From NCBI RefSeq assembly GCF_003286085.1, contig NW_020825706.1:1488001-1552000 (forward strand): a stretch of 64,000 bases of DNA, given 5' to 3'. Both the position numbers and the translations under genes were made by a program. Under the pieces are notes generated by a model that saw only the letters and a list, made by a program, of their open reading frames with translations, ran no database searches and was not told where the DNA came from. Origin of the DNA: Drosophila persimilis. Taxonomy: Eukaryota; Arthropoda; Insecta; Diptera; Drosophilidae. This document shows positions 57,972 through 64,000 of the stretch, piece after piece. Positions within the stretch are counted from its first letter, which is position 1. Each line of letters begins with the position of its first letter.

Positions 57972-59099
57972 AAAAACGAGGGGGAACGTTGTGAGTTGCT
58001 GCGGACACCGCAACTCTACGGTTATACCCGATACTAAGTCAGTATGGCTCTCCTCCGGCAGACGCTGCTAATATTTAACGACACGACAAAGAGTGCGTGC
58101 GAGAGAGACAGAAAATCAGTCTGAGCGTGACGTCGGACGCTGCGTAGCCACTGCAAATTGATTTGTTCCTTTTGGCTGTAAAAATGATCTGATCTGATCC
58201 AGATTCAGCAATCTAATAGATATGGTCATTATCTATGATTCTGCGTTTTTAGTTTTCTCAAATCTGCAATATTGTGGATGCAACAGATTTTCGTCCTTTG
58301 TGGGGGCGGATGGGGGTGGGGCGAAATTCTGAGATATACGTTTTATAGTGACATCTTAAAGGAGTGTGTGTACCAAATTTGGTTACTCTAGCCTTAATAG
58401 TCTCTGAGATTTGTGGTTGCCTCAGATTTTCGTCCTTTGCGGGGGCGGAAGGGGGTGTGGCGAAATTTGGACATGAAACGGTCAAGGTCCGATATCACAG
58501 GAGTGTGGATACCAAATTTGGTTGCTCTGGCTTTTATAGGTTCTGAGATCCTTGAACTCATATTTTGCAATTGGCAAAACCGACCATGAAACCTGTGTGT
58601 TAGAGTGAGACAGAGCGAGAAAGAGTGAAATTGTTTTCGTGATTCTGGCTGTAATAATTATACGATCTGGTTCAGATTTTGCACTCTAGAAGATATAGTC
58701 ATCTTCTACGATTCTGCGTTTTTAGTTTTCTCGTATCGTCGAAATTGTGGATGCCACAGATTTTCGCCCTTTGTGGGGGCGGAAGTGGGCGGGGCAAAGT
58801 TTTGAAATATTTTTGGAGCAGTGACATATCACAGAAGTCTGGATCCAAAACATCGTTACTCTAGCTCTTATAGTCTTTGAGCATTAGGCGCTGAAGGGGA
58901 CGGACAGACGGACGGACGGACAGACGGACAGACGGACAGACGGACAGACAGACATGGCTCAATCGACTCGGCTATTGATGCTGATCAAGAATATATATAC
59001 TTTATAGGGTCGGAAACGATTCCTTCTGGACGTTACACACATCCACTTTTACCACAAATCTAATATACCCCAATACTCATTTTGAGTATCGGGTATAAA
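57972..59099 (+). mobile_element. GTCY-core interspersed element (mini-me/DINE-1-like), copy A
   Basis: The element starts AACGAGGGGGAACGTTGTGAG and ends GAGTATCGGGTATAAA. It has no coding capacity. Internally it repeats the word GATTTTCGnCCTTTGnGGGGGCGGA three times. It then carries a GGACGGACAGAC tract (58899-58952), followed by ATATATACTTTATAGGGTCGGAAACG and TGGACGTTACACACATCCAC. The layout of a GTCY tract beside a conserved core is that of the dipteran mini-me elements, often grouped with the Helitron-related DINE-1/INE-1 family. A second copy lies 0.85 kb to the right in the same direction. Orientation is given by convention only. Confidence 0.8.
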
Positions 59100-59109
59100 A
59101 ATTGAAAAT

Positions 59110-59400
59110 TTCATAGATTTTATTCATTCATTTCATAGTTTAAGCATCAGAACGGACATCTAACAGAAGCTTAAATATCTAGTATCTTTAGAGAAACGAT
59201 CTTATTTATTATATTATATCCCATTAAAAAAGTTCAAAAGCAAAAAAAAAAGAAGAAAAGTAAAAGAATTGCCTAGATATCGTTTATTAATATCATAGTT
59301 TAAGCAACATAACAGGCTTTTAACAGATCCTACAGCATCTTGCTTTACAGAAACGATCCTGTTTATGAAGATCATGCGACCTATTCCCATTAAAAAGGAT
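59110..59400. repeat. Two diverged tandem copies of a roughly 160-bp unit
   Basis: The words TCATAGTTTAAGCA, AACAGnnnnTTAA, AGAAACGATCnTnTTTAT and CCCATTAAAAA occur in the same order in 59115-59235 and 59274-59400. Confidence 0.65.
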
Positions 59401-59654
59401 ACCTTCTATCGTGCTTGACCTGCTTGACGATAATTGCTGAATAATGCACCTTTTTTGTTTGAGACATAATTGCTTCAAGTATTCGTTTGATTGTGGGATC
59501 TTTTCGTGGCCTTGTCTTATATATAATTCTCTCATTTATGGACTCCATTGAAACCCGCTTAGAGTCAAAAGATCCCCCCTAACTGGCACTTTCTGTGCAA
59601 TTTTCGATCCTGCTATCATTTTCTATAAAAAATTAGCCGTTTAATTGGTTCCAA

Positions 59655-59958
59655 TTGTACCTAAATTAGTCATAGATGTACCCTTGTTATAGGTGTATAC
59701 CAGATACTAAAGAAAAACAACATTTTGGTATATTTTTCCATATTTTTGTATAATACACCTCTTATCGATATTATTTAAACAAGATTTATGTTATAGATGT
59801 ACCCTTCCTATAGGTTTCTACCAATTCCTAAATAAAAACAATATTTTTCTATATTTTTCCACAATTTTTATAATGCCCCCTCTATCGATACCATTTAAAC
59901 TAGATATCTATCAAAGATCCACCATTAGCATTGGTATTTTCTTAATCCCAAATAAAAA
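59655..59958. repeat. Two and a half tandem copies of a roughly 120-bp unit
   Basis: The words TAGATGTACCCTTnnTATAGGT, AAATAAAAACAA, TATATTTTTCCA and CTATCGATAnnATTTAAAC repeat near 59663, 59786 and 59905. The third copy breaks off at AAATAAAAAC, where the second GTCY-core element begins. Confidence 0.7.
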
Positions 59959-61047
59959 CGAGGGGGAACGTTGTGACTTGCTGCGGACACCGCAACTCTA
60001 CAGTTATACCCGATACTAAGTCAGTATGGCTCTCCTCCTCCTCCAGACGCCGCTAATATTAAACGACACGACAAAGAGTGTGTGCGAGAGAGACAGAAAA
60101 TCAGTCTGAGCGTGACGTCGGGCGCTGCGTAGCCACTGCAAATTGATTTGTTCCTTTTGGCTATAAAAATGATCTGATCTGATCCAGATTCAGCAATCTA
60201 ATAGATATGGTCATTATTTATGATTCTGCGTTTTTAGTTTTCTCGAATCTGCAATATTGTGGATGCAACAGATTTTCGTCCTTTGTGGGGGCGGAAGGGG
60301 GTGGGGCGAAATTTTGAGATACACGTTTTATAGTGAGATCTAACAGGAGTGCGGATACCAAATTTGGTTACTCCAGCGTTAATAGTCTCTGAGATTTGTG
60401 AATATCCCCAGATTTTCGTCCTTTGCGGGGGCGGAAGGGGGTGTATTAGGAGTGTGGATACCAAATTGGGTTGCTCTAGCTTTTATAGTCTCTGAGATCT
60501 AGGCGCTAATGTTTTACTCTAAGCAAAGCCGCCTATGCTACGTGTGTGTTAGAGAGAGACAGGGCGAGAAAAAATGAAATTGTTTTCTTGATGCTGGCTA
60601 TAATAATAATACGATCCAATTCAGATTCTGCAGTCTAAAAGATATAGTCATCTTCTACGATTCTGCGTTTTTGGTTTTCTCGTATCTTTAAAATTGTGGA
60701 TGCCACAGATTTTCGCCCTTTGTGGGGGCGGAAGTGGGCGGGGCAAAGTTTTGAAATATTTTTGTAGCAGTGACATATCACAGAAGTCTGGATCCGAAAC
60801 ATCGTTGCTCTAGCTCTTATAGTCTTTGAGCATTAGGCGCTGAAGGGGACGGACAGACGGACGGACGGACGGACGGACGGACGGACGGACAGACAGACAG
60901 GGCTCAATCGACTCGGCTATTGATGCTGATCAAGAATATATGTATATACTTTATGGGGTCGGAAACGATTCCTTCTGGACGTTGCACACATCCACTTTTA
61001 TCACAAATCTAATATACCCCAATACTCATTTTGAGTATCGGGTATAA
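59957..61047 (+). mobile_element. GTCY-core interspersed element (mini-me/DINE-1-like), copy B
   Basis: The ends and internal order are the same as in copy A, and the sequence is closely similar over most of its length. It has a pure GGAC run in its microsatellite (60849-60899), longer than the mixed tract in copy A. About 30 bp are missing in the second GGGGGCGGA segment (near 60435-60445). It has no coding capacity. The close similarity implies recent arrival of both copies or a local duplication. Confidence 0.8.
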
Positions 61048-64000
61048 CAAGCTTCTAATATATATATCCATAATTTCTGCCATCGTTCCACCATTCCCAA
61101 ATGCCCTTTTCCATGACAACATTTCGATATAAAGTCTTTGTGTAGCAAAACATTTCTTTCCAGGCACCAGTGCTTTTATATACGCCCATAATTTAACCAA
61201 AATTAGTTCCACAGCTCAAAAATTTGTTTCTGATATTAGCTTTCCCTCAAATCCAACTAAAAATTCGTCATATGATGCCAAATCTGGGGACAGCAAGGGC
61301 CAAAGAGCAACAATATTTAAGCGTTTCTTTACGGGTTCAGGGGAATGGGATTCATTAGGCGGCACAATACAGCGCTAAGTAAGTTAGCAGTTATTAATTA
61401 TGATGCCAAATGACAGTAGGTATAACCAGTAGCCAGCAGAAGAAAGCCCCTCTAATGAATGACACGCTGTGCTGTGTGCCCCAAAAGACAATGGCATCGT
61501 TTAAAGAAAAAGGGTTGCCAAACAATGGCATCAAAAATCGAAAACAATTAACGATTATTGACTATCAATTGTGGTTTCGAGTTGGAGGCCCGTTTTGTGC
61601 CAAATGGCGTTACGCTTGACTGATTAATTGAGGGGCTGGAAGGGGGGGAGTACCACCAAATGAATGGTTAGAATAGTTTCAACAGTTAACAGCCTCGTAA
61701 AGCCAGAGACCAACGAGAGACAGCAGCAGCAGCAGTGTATGGTCATAATACTTAAATTTTATGAACTTCTCGGTGGAACCTCCTCCTTCTCCTGCTGCTG
61801 GACTCCTGTCTGAGGCTTCCGTATGGGTTTTCAATTTGGCCAAGAACCGAACCAAACCGAACCGAAACGAAACGCCAAAGTTGTTAGCGTTTCGAACATA
61901 GAAATAAATATTGGGGGAAAATTGGCTCAAAGCCTCCTTGGGCCACAAGAGGGGCTTCCAGGGGGGTGGGGGGTGTACCGACCGACCGGCTTTTGGAGAC
62001 ACGATCTCTGGGGAGAGATCTCGTGCAGAGCCAGCCAAACAGCATAAAGTTAATTGCTAATATGATTAATTGCACATTAACATGAATTTTTATAGCCAAT
62101 TATATGCGAAATATGCCAATGAGAAATTTTACTTCTCTTCTCTCTTTTTTTTTTGGAGTACACAACTCTAGATCATCCTGACCATAATTTATGCAAGAAC
62201 AAAAATCTATGTATCTCAAAGAGAACTGAGTGGGCGGGTTATGCGGGTGTGGATGTTGGAAAAACGTATGAAAATCCAATAACCAGAGACCCTCGAGACC
62301 AGAATTCAAATCACATTTCAAATCACTCAAAAAACGATACGTATTTGAATTATTGGCTCTGTAGTGCAGCACTCTCTGTCTCTCTGTCTCTCTGTGTCTC
62401 CCTCCTTGGCATTTCCGGTCTTAAATCTTTAAGCGCGTGAGCTAATCATAACTTACAATGTGGTCCGGCAATTTGACAGGCGGGCTGGTTGGTTTTTCTC
62501 TTGGCCAAGACACAGGCACACAAACACGCAGACACACAGACGGTGCAACCCAGAGGATGGATCATGGATCATGGTGCAAGGCTGGAGGCTCGGCCCCGTT
62601 GCAAGCTGTGCGAGCTGTCAATGAACTTGTATGCCACTGATTGATTTATATTGTGTGCGCGGAGATGCATCTACCCAAAAAGAAGAAATCTCTTTCGCTC
62701 TCTAGCAGCATTTCGAATCGATTGGTCGGCGCACATATCTCTAATGAAAGGTTTATTAATTGTATTAGATACACGATCTACGATTTGGGGCCTCGGTGCT
62801 GGCTACTGTTTTGGGCCCCAGAGAGAGCCCAGAGCTGCAGGGCCAGGGCCCGTCCTCTGTCTAGGCCATAATTTAAGAGCAGGGACGGGCTAAAACTGGC
62901 GCTTAAAAGTGCGTTTAAAAAAAAACAGACCCCTGGCCGGATTGGGCTTGGCGCGGGCGTGTCCCGAAAGCTTGCTTATGCCGGGCCCTGCCCCAACGTC
63001 CACATAATCCCTAATAATAATCATGTGCTGTAATTGACGATTTATGCTAAGCCCGAGATAATTTACGCCGTTGGAAACAGTCGAGGCCTCACCTCAAAGC
63101 TCTCTCTCGCCCCTCTGGGAGGATCTGCAAGGAGTGCAGGAGGGCAGGCAGGAGGACAAGGCAGGAGGAGTTGGAGGCAGGCGTATCGCATAAATCATAA
63201 CTGCACCTGGTGGACCAGAGCGGGGGCTTCAATCTGCAGAGGGGCGAGTGTGGAGGGGGGGGGGGGGGGGGGGGGACTACAATCTGCCTGACTGCTTGGC
63301 TACTGGCCATGGCCTGGCTCGATGGCTCAACAAAAATATTTCCCACACACGCCGGCATCTCGCTGGTGGTGCCTTTACATGCATGTCGGGCAGGTTACAC
63401 ACAATGCAAATGCGTTCGCAAAAGTCAGCCAAAAAGTTAACGGGCAAGCCACAAAACGAATGGTAGATGCTCTGGAGGGCACAGATGGAGAGGGTGCCCA
63501 TATCGAAGGCTTGGAAATACTCCATTGGTGGCAGCATCTTTAGTGTGGAAGTATATCTTCCCTTTTTAAACATCTTTGTGTCTCCATATAGCTATACAAC
63601 CTCAAGGAATGAATATTTACAATCTTAAAGTATATTTTATGATGAAATTTAATGTTTTTCATTCCTTAAAGAACTTGATGTAAAAATAAAAATTCTTTAT
63701 GGTTTTACTACTGAAAAAAACTTTACCAAGAGGATTTTTCCAATTACTCTTTAGATCTTTGATAAAGATCTATCTTTGATTGTTACCGGTTTAAATCAAG
63801 AGATATTTCGTTTATAAAACTTATTTTGGCATAACTGAACTTTTAAGGGACCTTTTCGGAGGAGTTTTAGGAGGAGGACGAGTCTTTGGAGGAAGAGGCT
63901 TAGAAGGAGGATTCTTAGGTGGAGGAGTCTTAGGAGAAGTAGTCTTAGGAGTCTAAATACCTCCTTAAATGATAATTTTCGATTTCTTATAATAATATTA
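61048..64000. other. Right end of window, noncoding
   Basis: No gene is seen on either strand. The region contains a CAG run at 61720-61736, a CTGTCTCT run near 62376-62403, a G run of about 20 at 63256-63275 and a degenerate GGAGGAnTCTTAG repeat at 63856-63950. The rest looks like unique intergenic DNA of the kind that could carry htl or neighbouring-gene enhancers, but nothing specific can be claimed. Confidence 0.5.

Noticed and set aside
58258-60464. Short open frames inside the two GTCY-core elements
   Set aside because: They are identical by-products of the repeated element sequence; these elements are noncoding.
63256-63275. Long G run (and the C run near 1430-1446) as functional sites
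   Set aside because: Homopolymers of this kind are common and their lengths are unreliable in assemblies.

Overview
This is Drosophila euchromatin. The protein-coding genes are fly orthologues in an order I recall from D. melanogaster 3R 90D-E (Muller element E): couch potato (cpo), a DNase II gene, a SPRYD7-like gene (CG7785-like), a divergent alpha-tubulin (CG7794-like) and the FGF receptor heartless (htl). Introns are 50-70 nt or many kb, and simple repeats (AG, GT, CAG/CAA, AAAAC) are frequent. Two GTCY-core interspersed elements of a type known from flies lie near the right end. The copies do not look like D. melanogaster; an obscura-group species is plausible but I cannot prove it from sequence alone.

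Layout. Positions 1-26.4 kb are the 3' two thirds of cpo on the + strand. There is an 11.6 kb piece of intron, three short exons plus one further exon encoding an RBPMS-type RRM, a last 'short form' coding exon ending in TGA-CTA, then exons encoding a second RRM and Q-rich tails. A very A-rich 3' UTR of several kb follows. A one-exon gene for a small membrane protein (20192-20740) is nested in a late cpo intron. Positions 27.5-28.7 kb hold DNase II (+), 30.3-31.2 kb the SPRYD7-like gene (+), and 32.3-33.8 kb the alpha-tubulin-like gene (+). Positions 33.8-47.6 kb are noncoding as far as I can see. Positions 47.6-50.4 kb hold htl on the - strand, and 50.4-64 kb is its upstream noncoding flank.

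The most interesting signal is in cpo. The short form ends at a UGA-CUA, the best-known leaky stop context. The frame stays open after it to a strong splice donor, and the next exon continues in phase into a second complete RRM like the one in nematode MEC-8. Readthrough, or an alternative splice around the stop, would therefore switch the protein between one and two RRMs. A second in-frame TGA near the end of the Q-rich exon is also followed by 46 open, protein-like codons.

The noncoding DNA is dominated by decayed local tandem arrays, at least a dozen unrelated families with periods of roughly 90-350 bp. Two of them, at 26.7-27.0 and 36.2-36.9 kb, are rich in CGATA/TATCGATA and flank the block of three small + strand genes.
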